DNA of 64,000 nucleotides. Source: Podocnemis expansa (Eukaryota; Chordata; Testudines; Podocnemididae). The notes beneath the pieces are model-generated. The model made no database searches, was not told the DNA's origin, and saw nothing but the letters and a program-made list of their open reading frames with translations. Of this stretch, positions 23,539-34,515 are shown in pieces. The stretch covers positions 26,323,015-26,387,014 of the forward strand of contig ML682005.1 in the NCBI GenBank assembly GCA_007922195.1, in the 5' to 3' direction. The stretch's first letter is position 1. Each line of letters opens with the position of its first letter. The translations under genes and the position numbers were made by a program.

Positions 23539-23669
23539 AAGTCATGGAGGTGCATCCAAAGAAACATCCAAACTCTGTGTCAGCCACATCCAGTGTTGGT
23601 GAAATGGACACTACAGCGGGAATGTATAAAAACATAAATACACAAACTGCTACTGAAAGTAAAATAGAG
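23539..23669 (+). CDS. CEP192: CEP192 exon 9 of window
   Basis: Reads VMEVHPKKHPNSVSATSSVG to TQTATESKIE. The leading AA completes a Glu codon from the phase-1 donor of exon 8, and it exits in phase 0 at GAG/GTATCT. Acceptor TTTTTTATAG. This part of CEP192 is disordered and variable, so identification is by phase and position between two certain exons. Confidence 0.85.
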
Positions 23670-24245
23670 GTATCTCCATGTATTTATATTAAAGTATAGG
23701 AAAACTTGTAATTCATTTGAGCTGTGTGAGTTAATTACTACTGGAATGTCAATTGTGAGCTTTCACAGTGAGCCATTGCTTTTTTTTCTCCTTTATTTAA
23801 AGTAGGTCATGTCACATTGTGCTGAACTGCTTTCAAAGAGCAACAGTTTCTTAATCTGTTCAGGATCCCTTCATTACTAAAGCTGCCTTTTGATCACAGT
23901 CATGTTTTTCTCCCTCTCTTCTTTCTGATTGTCTGTGAGGTTTCTTAGCATGTTAACTCGCTAGTGTCTACCTTTCATGGTTTGGGAAGGAGTCTTCAGT
24001 TTCTGCTATCCAGAGGTTTTGTTTCAAAATTAAAGTGCATATCTTCTCTCAAACATATTTTCCAAATAGAACTTTTTGGTCATTAGCAGCTCAACAAAGC
24101 TGTTTTAGTATTTAGCAGTATAAAACTGAAGTATGTATATGGTTTGATCTTGAAAATAGTGACCTCTGGATTTCTTGATTTTTGGGGTGCTTACCTTTTT
24201 TTTGTGGTGGTCATTTGCAGAGAGGGTCTGCTTCCAATTTCCAGA

Positions 24246-24500
24246 AGGGTAGCCATGTTAGTCTATTTCAGCAAAATAAACGGAGTCCTGTGACACTTTT
24301 AAAGACTGACACACTTATTTAATCACATGTGCCCATGAAAGCTTAATCCCACTTCATCATGGAAACAGTAGTATGTTAGGTGTGTATATATGTACATGCA
24401 GAGAAGGTTGAGTCACAAGGTCAGTTCAGACAGTTTCAGAGGGATCATCTGCTAGCCTATTTTAGCAAAGCAGACAAGTTGTTTTGATTCAAACAGTGTG
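24246..24500 (-). repeat. Penelope-type tail in reverse orientation, plus a second partial copy
   Basis: 24246-24365 holds GGGTAGCCATGTTAGTCTA, CGGAGTCCTGTGACAC and CCCACTTCATCATGG in the order seen on the reverse strand of this repeat family. A weaker second start (GCTAGCCTATTTTAGCAAAG) follows at about 24451. Family assignment is by similarity among the copies in this window. Confidence 0.5.
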
Positions 24501-25289
24501 AAAGAGAGCCCTGTAAGCACAACAGCTGAGAAGGTGAGAGAGAGCCTTATCTATTGTAATGAGTAAGCCATTCCAAATCCCTATTCAGACCAGACATTCT
24601 CCCTTTCTCAGCTATTGCTATTACAGGATCTTCTTTCAGACCGTTTTTGAATCAAAACAACTAGGTCATCTTTCTTTTTAGGACAGTAGTGCTAGATTTC
24701 AAGGAGTGCAGTTCCCACTCGCTGCTTTTTTGTTGGCACTTGAGGTAGAGGTACAGACTCAGCTTCGCCCATTTATTCATAAACTTAAGGATGGGCAGGA
24801 GGAGATGAATCTGGAAACAAGGCTAGGATTTGATTCTGGAGAAAGCTGTGTTCTTCTGAGTAATGTTTCCAAAGTGTACTCCACTGTGTGTGTGGTGAGG
24901 GGGGCAGGGTGTGCATTCCATGCCTCCTGAAGCTGTAGAATATTTGCAAGCTGCATGTATCTTGGCTGTCCTGACACCTCAACCAGAAGGTGTAAAGGCG
25001 TGACATCTCCAGTTCCCTCTTGCTACCTTCTGACCTGGGTCAGAACTTCCAGTGTTTTGGAGCTGCTGCTTCATCATTTTTCTCTGATTTTTGGTAAATA
25101 TTTCAGAGTTTGCCTTTTAATGCAGTTTGTACATAGTTCTGAATAGGTTCAATGGCTTATAATTTTTTAGCAGACATTTTTCCTAGTTAGTCCTCATCTT
25201 AGGTACCCCTCTTAATATACTGGACTTAGTCTCGAGCTCTTGACTTAGTTGTTTCCTACCCTCTATTCTGTCTTGGTCAGAAGCCATCA

Positions 25290-25990
25290 CAAATGCTGCC
25301 TATAGAGTCTTGGGGAGGCACATGCAATGGCTAGGTGAAGCATCTGCTGCTCCTTACTACCAGTGAGGCACAAAAACTCCAGCATAGAGAGCTCTTCATG
25401 GACAAAGTCATGAGACCTCAATAAGAACGAGGCCAGGGACCTAAATACATATTGATCAGAGTCAACGTGGAATGTGCCTCCCACCACAAGGTCTGACTTG
25501 GAAAGTCTGTCATATCTACCCCACAGAGCTTGCTGGTTAGATGTGCACAGGTGTAGGCTAGCCATGAAATAAACCTTGTGTCCAAAAAGGACTAGCTTTT
25601 TAGCATCCTTATTCTTCAGGTTGGAACCTGCTTGTTCCTGCCCATCCATTTCACTGTCACCTGTTGCCACCAAAGATCTTGGGGTGGATATAGAGATATT
25701 CAGACACCTCCATGGGAACATATTTCTTCCCTGTCTGCTTGAATATGGGAGGTAGGGAGACCAGGGTCTTCACTAGTTTCACAACTACATCATGAATCAG
25801 GATGGTTGCTCTGGGTGAATGCTGCCATTGCCAGGATGTTAAATAGGTCATTTGAGGGCTCTCTTAATTCTTCCTCCTTGAACCTCAGGTTTGATGCCAC
25901 CCATTTCAGTAGTTACTAGTGGGCCTTAAAATTATCCTCTGGGATGCCAGTGGAGAGTCCTGCCACAGTTATCTGGAGGGTTGTGGTAAA
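25290..25990 (-). pseudogene. DIRS gag fragment on the minus strand
   Basis: Minus-strand reading gives GIPEDNFKAH (about 25935), LLKWVASNLRFKEEEL, KYVPMEVSEYLYIHP and KKLVLFGHKVYFMASLHL. These correspond in order to VIPDDARAHQELLRRVASG, KYFVPSKGYEHFYSHP and KRLDLFGRKVYSTGGLQL of element D's gag. It is the only DIRS coding piece antisense to CEP192. A plus-strand RT piece follows 500 bp later, which suggests an internal inversion of an old copy. Broken by stops. Confidence 0.65.
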
Positions 25991-26479
25991 GGTGTGGGAA
26001 TAGGGTCTTCTCCTTGGTTGACATAGCTTTCTCTGGGTCCCCTGTAATGGCCTTCTTGGTATGAGTCCCCATCTAGATGCATGTCCCATCTCTGGGCTGA
26101 TCTTTAAGCTAATGCTACTGTAAATGCTAACAGTCAACAGCAAGCAATTGAACTACAGACCCTAGGGAGAGCAGGGAGGAGGAGGAGAAACCACCACCAG
26201 TTTGAAGAGTGCTGTAGCTAGAGAGCATTCCAGCATGGTCACAGGGAGTAAGAAGGAAATGAAAGGAGATGGGGCCTGGCAGCATTCCTTCCACTGGCCC
26301 ATTCGTGTGCTGCTGCAGAGGGTTCTAGAGCTGGCTCTACAGATAACCCAAAGAAAAACATTTTTGGCACCAATGCATGTGATGCATTACACACTTAATT
26401 GGAAATGACATGAGCAACATACCTCAGAGAACAACAGTTACTAAGTTAAGTAACGATTCTTTCCATCCTTGGAACAGGA

Positions 26480-26815
26480 CACTTGGTTTACCATTCTTGA
26501 TAAAAGATGCATACTTTCATGTTGGTTTTCACCTTGCTCACAGAGCATTTCTCACATTTGTGGTGAAGCCCCAATCACTTCCAATACCAGGCTTCCCCAT
26601 TTGGCCTTGTCATGGTTCCCAGACTTTCCAAAGACTTCCTGGTAGTAGCAGCTTACTTCAGATAGAACAGCTTCACCATCTGACCTTATTTCAACAGCTG
26701 GCTTCCTATTGCTGGGATTCATCAAAATATCAATGTGTAGACCGACATTAATGCTTCGACTCCTATCCACTCTAGGAGTCAATATAAATTTGGAAAAATC
26801 CATCCTGTCTCTAAC
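26480..26815 (+). pseudogene. Old DIRS copy B2: reverse transcriptase fragment
   Basis: The plus strand reads LIKDAYFHVGFHLAHRAFLT FVV at about 26498-26566, matching the DAYFHI.IHP.HR.FLRF box of DIRS RT. The following text decays quickly. It ends just before the left terminus of element B, and the matching recombinase and right end appear after B (32349-33425). B therefore seems to have inserted into this older copy. Confidence 0.65.
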
Positions 26816-26881
26816 ACGATGTAGATTTCAGAGGGATGATTTGGGACTCTGACATGGAAACGCTGACTTACCAGTGGACGG

Positions 26882-27110
26882 TTCTCCTTTGAGTGCTTGC
26901 TTGCATGCACTCCAGTTGGTGGGTGGGTGGGTGGGTGGGTGGGGGTGTGTGTGTGTGTGTGTGTGCATCGTGCAGAGCTCCAAGAGAAGTTTTCCCTAGC
27001 TGTCCCCCTCCCTTTCAGGGTCAGCAACAGAGCCCCCTGGAGTTGCATCTCTATAATCCCCCTTATATGGGCTTGCTGACCGTTACTGCCTCAGTTCCTT
27101 CTTCCCGCCA
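26882..27110 (+). repeat. DIRS B left terminal repeat
   Basis: Starts with TTCTCCTTTGAGTGCTTGCT and includes a GTGGG run and a (GT)n run (about 26919-26965) that have expanded only in this arm. It includes CTATAATCCCCCTTATATGG and TCAGTTCCTTCTTCCCGCC. The inverted counterpart at 31571-31789 has CCCACCCACCCACC-type sequence only in the adjoining complementary region. Confidence 0.8.
27064..27100 (+). promoter_or_regulatory. Putative promoter in DIRS B left repeat
   Basis: TATATGG at 27064 is followed by TCAGTTCCTTCTT, with the A at 27093, a spacing of 29 nt. This is the usual distance from a TATA box to a start site. The same pair with similar spacing is present in elements D, E and B2, which argues for function. 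Expression itself cannot be seen from sequence. Confidence 0.5.
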
Positions 27111-27293
27111 TGACAGCCAGTTGGAGGATAGAACTGGAAGGTCTCCTGGAGACACTCCATAGCTAGTTTTCTTAGAATTCTAGTCCTCCCCCTCCCCCTT
27201 TTTTTAGTTAGTTGGTACCATGTTTCCTCTGTTGCTGTGCCTGAGTGCATGTTTCTTTCTCCCCATCTTGCTCACCTCACCTCAGGTGAGGGC

Positions 27294-28290
27294 ATGCCTC
27301 GGTCCCCTGGCTTTAAGGCCTGCAGTGTATGCCACAAACCTATGCCTAGAGTGACCTTTACAACACTTGCCTTGAGGGCTTGGGTGAAGAACATTTGTCT
27401 TTGCAGTGCCAGATTTGTAAATGCTTCTGTCCCCATGCTAGGAAGGAAAGAGCAAGGAGAATCAAACTCTTGCTAATGGAGGCAGCATTGAAACCTCCTT
27501 CAAGCACACTGGAGCTGGCTCCTGCTTCCGCTCCTGCTCAGCCACGCTCTACACTGAGCACTGACGGCTTGGGGCCCAAATCGGGGCTAGATTTGGGGCA
27601 CTGCAAGTCCTCGGTGCTGAAGTCTGGGGACAAACACGGATTCTATGGTAGATATCCTATCACCCTCAGGCCCATCTAAGGTGGCTCTGCCTCTTATTAA
27701 GACTATTGACAAGTCCATGAGGGCCATCTGGCAGTCTCCCACCTCAGTGTCTGCCATCCCTAAATGGGTTGAGAGAAAATACTTTGTCCCACCCAAGGGC
27801 TATGAGTTTCTCTACCACTCATCCCTCTCCCGGATCACTGGTGGTAGCAGCTACCAATGACAAGGAGAGGCAAGGCGCCCAAGCACCAGCTCCTAAGTCC
27901 AGAGCAGCAAGGAGGCTGGACTTGTATGGTCGAAAGATGTATTCCATGGGCAGCTTACAGCTCCATGTAGCTAATCACCAGGCCATCCAGAGCCGGTGCA
28001 CCTTTAGTGCTTGGAGCTCACTGGAGAGATTCTCAGGAGCTCTTGCCCATAAACTCAGCAAAGAATTTACAGCCATTATAGCGGAGGGTAAGGCAGTGGC
28101 TAGAGCTTCCCTCCAGGGTGCATTAGATGCAGTTGTTGCAGCCACCAGGGCTATCGCTTCAGGCATTTCTGAGGCATAGCTCCTGGCTCCAGGCATCCGG
28201 TCTCCCGTATAAAATACAGCAAGCAGTGCAGGACCTGCCGTTCGAAGGAAAATCTCTTTTCGGAACAGATGGACTCTAAACTCCATAACC
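27294..28290 (+). pseudogene. DIRS B gag remnant
   Basis: ATG at 27294 begins MPRSPGFKACSVCHKPMP, matching MPGFKTCGRCEKPMP of element D. A frameshift then moves the second Cys cluster (LQCQICKCFCPHARKERARR) to another frame. The rest reads MVDILSPSGPSKVALPLIKT (about 27645), KYFVPPKGYEFLYH, ARRLDLYGRKMYSMGSLQL and finally a degraded FEGKSLF-like end (about 28240). About 500 bp of the middle Pro/Ser/Arg region found in D is missing. Confidence 0.8.
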
Positions 28291-28599
28291 TAAAGGACTC
28301 CAGAGCCAGTTTGAGATTCGTTGGCTCCCACCCCCAGAGCTCTGAGACGTCATTTCAGACCTCAGTCCCTGCCTCATCCGTTCCATAATCGGAGACAGGA
28401 CTCAGGGAGGAGGAGATCAAGATTTATTCAACATCCAAGCTCTGGGAGAAGGTCATACCCCTCATCAGGCAGAGCCGAAGGCTCATCTAAACAGGCTCAG
28501 GACCCTAAGCAAAGCTTTTGAGACTACATACGAGGACAATGTACCAGCCTTCACGTTCCAGAACCGCTTATCCCACTTCTGTTGATCGTGGTCCTAGAT

Positions 28600-29640
28600 A
28601 ACCTCTGACAAATGGGTACTACACACAATAAAACAGGGATACTCTATCCATTTCCTCTCAATCCCCCCGCTCCCATCCCCCTCCCTTCTAGTCCCTTTTC
28701 AGGGACAAATCTCATGAACAAATTCTTGTCAGAAGTACGCCATCTCTTACAGCTGGGGGTGGTGGAGGAAGTCCCTGTGCAGAGAAGGGGTCAAGGGTTT
28801 TATTCAAACTATTTCCTACTCCTAAAATCAAGGTCTCATCCAGTCCTGGACCTCAGGAACCTTAATAGGTTTATAAAGAAGCTAAAGTTTCATATGGTGT
28901 CTTTAACATCTATTATTTCCTCCTTGAATCAGAGATTGGTACGCTGCCCTCGATTTGTGTGGTGCTTATTGCCATCTGTCACCCCAAAACACACGAAGTT
29001 TTTTGAGATTTAAGGTGGGCAGTAACCACTTTCAATTCACGGTTCTTCTCTTTGACTTTTTTCTACGGCGCCAAGGGTCTTCACAAAGTGTATTGTAGTC
29101 ATGGCAGCGTTCCTCAGGTGAAACAGGGTGCACATCTTCCCCTATCTCAATGATTGGCTGGTGAGAGGTGTGTCCAGAGGGCAGGTGATCTCCCACTTGG
29201 CGCTGATAAGAAGCATACTTGATGACCTGGGTCTGCTCATAAACAGAGAAGTCAGTCTTAGTCCCAACCCAAAAAAGAGAGCTCATTGGGGCCATCCTCA
29301 ACTCAACCACAGTGATGGTCTCTCTACCCTTCCCCCCCCAACGCTTCTGCAATATTGCTGATTTAATAAACAACATATCTGCCTCCCCCATGTCAGCAGC
29401 TCAGACTTGTCTTCGCCTGCTGGGACACTTTCCGGCATGCACCCTGGTGGTCAAACATGCCAGGCTACTGTTATGGTTGTGTCTGGCCGGCGGCGCCCCC
29501 CCCAATGTCTTGGACTCGCTACAGTGGTGGCTGTCAAGAGACTGTGCTGGGGTTCCATTCTCTACTGACCTACCTTCAACAGTCTTGGTGATGGATGCAT
29601 CAGACAGGAGATGGGGGCTCACCTAGAGGGAATGACCACC
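28600..29640 (+). pseudogene. DIRS B reverse transcriptase
   Basis: The fingers are in one frame: GFYSNYFLLLKSRSHPVLDL and RNLNRFIKKLKFHMVSLTSI (about 28793-28920). The first catalytic Asp (ALDLCGAYCHL) falls after a frameshift. The active-site box reads Y-L-N-D at 29143-29154 instead of Y-L-D-D, which replaces a metal-binding Asp. LGLLINREVSL and a decayed thumb follow. Dead by sequence. Confidence 0.8.
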
Positions 29641-30366
29641 CAATGACATTGGGGCACCCAAGACTTGCTAGAACATATCAATGTGAGGGAGCTCAGGGCA
29701 GGCAGACTGGCATGCCAGGCCTTTGAACATTACCTTCATGGGAAACGCGTGGTATTAAAAACAGAACACAGCCACAATGTTCTACATGAACAAGCAAGGG
29801 GGAGCATGCTCCCTTCCCCTTTGCCGAAAGGTGATGGCCCTATAGGTGTTCTGTATGCCCAGGGATAGCCACCTGGAAGCTTCTTATCTCCCAGGATCTC
29901 AAAATCACCTAACAGACTTCCTCAGCAGGGCCATCAACACCCACAAATGGTCTCAAGCAGGAGGTGGCACTTTCTATCTTCCAGAGGTGCGGTGCTCCCC
30001 AGGTAGACCTCTTTTGCCACCAACGGCAACGCCGAGTGCCACAGGTTCTGCTCATTTCAAGGCATCAGCAGCGGCTCCCTGACAGATATCCTCCACCTAC
30101 CTTGGAGCAGGGCTCTGGTGTACGCCTTTCCCCTCTTTCCACTGATCTCCAAAGTCCTAGCAAAAGTGAAGAGAGACAGGGCATCTATGATCTTGATCAC
30201 CACAGCATGGCCTCGTCAGATATGGTTCCCAATTCTCCTGGATCTCCTAACTGCGCCTCCCCTTACTCTTCCCCTCTACGAAGACCTCCTCACCCGGGAT
30301 CAGGGCCGACTACGGCACCTGAACTTGCAGTCTCCGTACATAACGGCATGGAAAATCCATGGCTGA
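29580..30366 (+). pseudogene. DIRS B RNase H and downstream domain
   Basis: RNase H motifs are VLVMDASDRRWG (about 29585), INVRELRAGRLACQAF (about 29678) and LEASYLPGSQNHLTDFLSR (about 29872). The next domain shows APQVDLF, VYAFPLFPLISKVLAKVKRD and ASMILITTAWPRQIWFPILL (about 30180-30242). The order and motifs match element D. Several frames are used because of indels. Confidence 0.75.
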
Positions 30367-30384
30367 CCCAAAGGAGTTAGAGTG

Positions 30385-31390
30385 CTTCGACCAGGTGAGA
30401 CAGATCCTGCTGGAAAGTAGGAAATGATCTATGAGACTGACTTACCAGGAAAATGGTGCCGCTTCTCTGTGTGTTGTGACCGTTCACAGATTGAGCTGTC
30501 GTGTGCAGATTCCCCACGTATTGGATTACCTGCTCTACCTTAAAAGGGAAGGTTTGTCTGTCTCCACTATCAAGGTCCACCTAGTGGCCGTCTTGGCCTT
30601 CCACGATCCCATAGGGAACCCCCTCCACTCCGACCTGATGGTGTTCAAGTTTATGAAAGGACTTTGTAGAAGGTTTCCTCAGGTACCCAGACTGGTCCCG
30701 CAATGGGATTGAATTTGGTTTTATGGGCCTTGACACACACCCCCTTCGAGCCGCTGGCTATATGCTCGGACCTCTACTTATCATGGAAGGTGGCTTTTCT
30801 AGTGGCAGTCATGTTGGCCAGAAGGGTCTCTGAGTTACAAGCACTCACAGCAGAGCCACCATACACCGTGTCCTTTAAGGAGAGAGTGCATCTCCGCCCG
30901 CACCTAGCCTTCCTGTGAAAAGTGGTGTCAGCCTTTCACTGTACCCAGGACGTTTATCTTCCAGTTGTTTTGTATCCAAAACCCCACACCTCGGACAGGG
31001 AGCAGGTGCTCCACTCGCTTGATGTAAGGAGTGCATTAGCTTTTTACATAGAAAGGACGAAGCCATTTAGGAAATCCACTCAGCTCTTTGTCTCAGTGGC
31101 TAACAGGAAGAAGTGCTCCCGTTTCCTCTCAGACTATATCTAAGTGGATCACCTCTTGCATTAGGATATGCTATGGGCTGGTGAAGAAACCAGTCCTTCT
31201 GATAACAGCTCATTCAACGAGAGCTTATGCAACATCAACGGCCTTCCTGGCTCATGTCCCTATCCAGGAAATACGTAAAGCGATGACCTGGTCATCCATA
31301 TGTGCCTTTGCAGTCCACTATGCCATTACTACTTCTGCAAGACAGGATGCTGCTGTAGGTGAGGCAGTGCTGAAATCAGTGGTACTCTGA
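30385..31390 (+). pseudogene. DIRS B tyrosine recombinase
   Basis: The start is QVRQILLESRK followed by a stop. DYLLYLKREGLSVSTIKVHL lies at about 30520. The catalytic Arg is in VMLARRVSELQAL (about 30808-30845), HSTR at 31210-31221, and the catalytic Tyr in FAVHYAIT (about 31306-31329). There are single stops and frame changes near 30430, 30710, 30918 and 31120. All catalytic positions are kept. Confidence 0.8.
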
Positions 31391-31429
31391 AACATGGACT
31401 CCCTCTACTGTTAAACGCTTGGGAATCAC

Positions 31430-31530
31430 CTAATTGGAGCGCATGCAAGCAAGTGCTTAAAGGAGAAAGATGGTTGCTAACCTTTTCCGTAACTGTCATT
31501 CTCCGAGATGTGTTGCTTGCATCCACTCCA
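31430..31530 (+). repeat. DIRS B internal complementary region
   Basis: 31430-31467 is the reverse complement of the left end 26882-26919 with a few mismatches. 31469-31530 is the reverse complement of the right end (TCTCGGAGAATGACAGTTAC and flanks). The junction between halves is GGAGAAAGATGG. Confidence 0.85.
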
Positions 31531-31570
31531 AACCCACCCACCCACCTACCCCTCAATCAGTGCGTTGGCA

Positions 31571-31789
31571 AGAAGGAACTGAGGCGGTAACGGTTGGCAA
31601 GCCCATAGAAGGGGGATTATAGAGGCGCAACTCCAGGGGAATCTGTTACCAACCCTGGAAGGGAGGGGGACAGGTAGGGAAAACTTTTCCGGCGGCCATG
31701 CACAATGCGCTCACACACCTAATTGGAGTGGATGCAAGCAACGCATCTCGGAGAATGACAGTTACGGAAAAGGTTAGTAACTGTCTTTT
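31571..31789 (-). repeat. DIRS B right terminal repeat
   Basis: Inverted copy of the left repeat: AGAAGGAACTGAGGCGG, then TTGGCAAGCCCATAGAAGGG, then GGAACACT-less inner sequence to GATGCAAGCAACGCATCTCG. It ends in AAAAGGTTAGTAACTG, whose AAG/GTTAGT looks like a 5' splice site. The GT-rich expansion of the left arm is absent here. Confidence 0.8.
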
Positions 31790-32345
31790 TCACACCTTGA
31801 GTGCTGATCAGAATTTGGCTTTCCTTCCTGGAACACAGGGCTTCATTAATTACCCCATTTTGCCAGGGTCCATTTACATTGCCTACAGGTATGATTCCCA
31901 ACAGTGCATTTACCAGCCAAAGGCAACATGAATATCATAACGACCTGCTAAAGATTGTCATCTGTAATGTGGAAGGATCCCCATCAAGTTTGTATTGATG
32001 TTCCCTTTTCTGGACAAGTTGATCATAGGATATCTCCCTGTCTTTGGTCTGGGAGCCCTACATGGGTAGCCATATGGCAAGTCACGTGGGTGCCCAGAGA
32101 AGCCAGGAGGCTCATTATTTTTCTGGTAGTTTTAAGCAGTCTCAGAAGCTCTGTGAGATCTTTCTGCAGTTTGATTTCTTCATTTCCTTATGTTGACAAT
32201 AACAGCTGTTAACCAAACATGTTTTTAAAAACACATTTCTAGCACACAAGCTATAATTCTTTGTATACCATCCTTACATACATCACACAACATCGGTAAT
32301 GACCCATGTATTACTAGTTCACACACGAGACCTTTTTAGGTATAA
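31790..32345. other. Flank of DIRS B, content unclear
   Basis: About 550 bp between element B and the recognisable recombinase of the old copy B2. It may be the decayed RNase H part of B2, but no motif could be identified. It looks otherwise like AT-rich intron. Confidence 0.35.
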
Positions 32346-33425
32346 ATTGTGACTTCAGTGAGCTGGGAAAATGAATGCATCAGGACTAATGCAAATTATG
32401 GTGTGGTATACCCTTTGCGAGTTGATAGAGTGGCTCCCTGGGTTAATCATCTGTTAGTGACAGTTGTGTTCCTTATGACTATCACCTCAGCCAAAAGGGT
32501 AAGCAAACTTGGAATCCTACCAGTGGATTCACTATACATTCAATTCTGTTAGGGCAAAGTCTCATGACTGCATCTGAATTTCACCCCTTAGCTGCTTTTG
32601 GAGGTCCACTTAACTGTGTCTTCTCTGAAACCACATGCATCTGAGAAGGAGAAGACTTATATCCTCTGTTCTCAGAGAGCCATGGCTTTTTACATACAAA
32701 CGTTAGAAATAATCAGTCAGTGACTGTTCTTTCCCATAGCAAAATGACTCCAAAGTCAAGTTTTATCTTCTCAGAGACTCTCTAAATGAAGCTCTGTCTG
32801 TTTCTTGCCTTGCTACCAGCTGTCATGTTTTTCGCCCACTTAGGGGTGAAGGCTCATTCTGTGAGAGAACAGCCAACATCAATGGCATTGGTTCACAAAG
32901 AAGATTTACTTGATGTTTTCAAGGTAGACACGTGGCATTCCACCCATACATTTACAAGACATTAATGCTCTAATACCGTACTTCTGCATCCTTTGGGATG
33001 ATAGTTTCTCACACAGTTCTGCTGTCTGAGTCCTGCCACCCTCCTCCTCCTTCAGTACTTCGTCATCACTCGCAGTGTAATATGCAGAGGGAACAGCTCT
33101 CAAAGAAGAGGAAGTTACTTATCTTATGGTAATTGGAGATTCTTCAGGATGTGTGGTGCTTGTTTGTATTCTTCCCATTCACCTTCCCCTCAGCTTCGAA
33201 TAATTTCAGGATTCACTGTAGAGAAGAAACTGGAGAGATGGTCTACCCTGCCCTTTATACTTTGGGGGATGAGGGGAGCAAAGGTGCGCACACAGACCAA
33301 CAGATGCTGCCTGTAAGAATTTTCTGATTCCAGGGACATGGAGTGCATACTCAGTTAAAGTGGAATACAGGCAGGGACCATACACTTCCAAGAACCTCCA
33401 TTACCACAAGGTAAGTAACTTTTTT
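32346..33425 (+). mobile_element. Old DIRS copy B2: recombinase fragment, ICR and right end
   Basis: The recombinase reads MTITSAKRVSKLGILPVDSL (about 32474-32535), then LKPHASEKEKTYILCSQRAM and, near 32926-32970, VDTWHSTHTFTRH just before the position of the catalytic Tyr. GAAGTTACTTATCTTATGG at about 33111 is the complement of the right end CCACAAGGTAAGTAACT (33404-33420). The left-end half of the ICR is CAGCTCTCAAAGAAGAG. The matching left end was not found in the window. Confidence 0.7.
33221..33259 (-). promoter_or_regulatory. Putative antisense promoter in B2 right repeat
   Basis: On the minus strand TATAAAGGG starts at 33259 and CCAGTTTCTTCTC has its A at 33231, a spacing of 28 nt. 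This is the same layout as in the left repeats of B, D and E. Confidence 0.35.
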
Positions 33426-33789
33426 TTCTCAGGCAGGCACAGGAGGTAAAAAGAGGCCAGCTGGTGAACATAAGGGCTCTTTCTTTCTTTAGCTCATGCT
33501 TGTGGACTCTCTCCCTTCTTCCTTGTAAACTGGCATGTTTTTGGGTCTTGCTGTCCCAGTCTTAATGATCGAAAGTCTAGTCCAGTTCCTTAAGCTGAAT
33601 TGATAGGAGGCACAAGAGAGGATTTTCTTCAACTGTGGTAGACTTCCAGATTGTTTCTGTACCAGTTTTTATAAAACTTGTACGTACAACTTGTTGCTTT
33701 CATTAGTGCTTCTCTAGACACTATTACAGGACCTAATAAAACCAACCACTCCATCAAAGGCTTATTCACTTGCTCTTCCATCTGTATGA

Positions 33790-34515
33790 TTTATGTCCTC
33801 GTGTCAGAAATGACCCTCTTCCTTATATATTAGAGAAACAGGACAGTCTCTGCACAAAAGAATAAATGGGCACAAATCCGGCATCAGAAATCACAACTTT
33901 GTAACACAAGTGGATGAGCATTTCAATCTCCCTGATTATTCCATTGACGATTTACTAACTGCGGTGCTCAGACCAGTATTTCCCAACCAGTGTGCCATGG
34001 CATGCAGGTGTGCCAAAAAAGTTTTTGAAAAACTACTCAGAGCTCTGGATTGGCTCATGAGTGTTCATTTGGCAATTATATGGTGGTGTGCCTCAAATTA
34101 ATTAAAGGTAGCAAGGTATGCCACAGCAGAGAAAATGTTGAACCAGTGGCTTTGACAGATGAATAAAAGATGAAGGCCTCAAAGAGAAGCTACAGAGCTC
34201 GTATTTATCTGCAGATTTGACTGTTTGTTTCAGAGCTCAGTAGGGACTTTGGATTTTTCTCTCATTACAACAGGTGATTTGACATCTTCCTTTATATGTT
34301 GTTCCCCTGTGTTCGAATCTTAACAAATGCTTTGATTTGCTGTTACAACGTGACCTGATCCTATGACTTACACTTCCCTGCATTTATTTCCTCCCATTCT
34401 GTAAGCTCCACCGTCTTCAAAGTGTCTGTCTGAAGTGGTGGTTTCTCCCACAAAAGCTCGTGCAATGAATCAGTGTTAGTCTTTAAATGCCACAGGACTC
34501 CTTGTTTTTTGTTTT
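33790..34515 (+). mobile_element. Penelope-like element fragment with GIY-YIG-type C-terminus and tail
   Basis: 33826-33975 reads YIRETGQSLHKRINGHKSGI then RNHNFVTQVDEHFNLPDYSI. This is the Y-I-x-E-T...R...H.....V.EHFN.P.HS pattern of the endonuclease end of Penelope-like elements. The frame is lost where a MITE (33974-34148) has inserted. After it, the tail (about 34420-34515: GTCTGAAGTGGTGG, GTTAGTCTTTAAATGCCACAGGACTCCTT) is the same as the scattered tail repeats in this window. Confidence 0.6.
33974..34148. mobile_element. hAT-type MITE inside the Penelope fragment
   Basis: Begins CAGTATTTCCCAACC and ends GTTGAACCAGTG. The flanks GCTCAGAC (33966-33973) and GCTTTGAC (34149-34156) agree at 6 of 8 bases, fitting an old 8-bp duplication. 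It interrupts the Penelope coding frame, so it is the younger insertion. Confidence 0.55.

Larger units (their letters stand above)
26882..31789 (+). mobile_element. DIRS-type retrotransposon B
   Basis: About 4.9 kb, sense to CEP192, in intron 9. The left end (TTCTCCTTTGAGTGCTTGCT) is complementary to 31430-31467. The right end (31724-31789) is complementary to 31469-31530. It contains gag, RT, RNase H, a downstream domain and tyrosine recombinase in order, all with frameshifts and stops. The gag middle region is shortened relative to element D. It is flanked on both sides by pieces of an older DIRS copy. Confidence 0.87.

Noticed and set aside
24246..24365. tRNA gene or tRNA-derived SINE head
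   Set aside because: No cloverleaf or clear A/B box could be recognised; the repeat fits the Penelope-type tail better.
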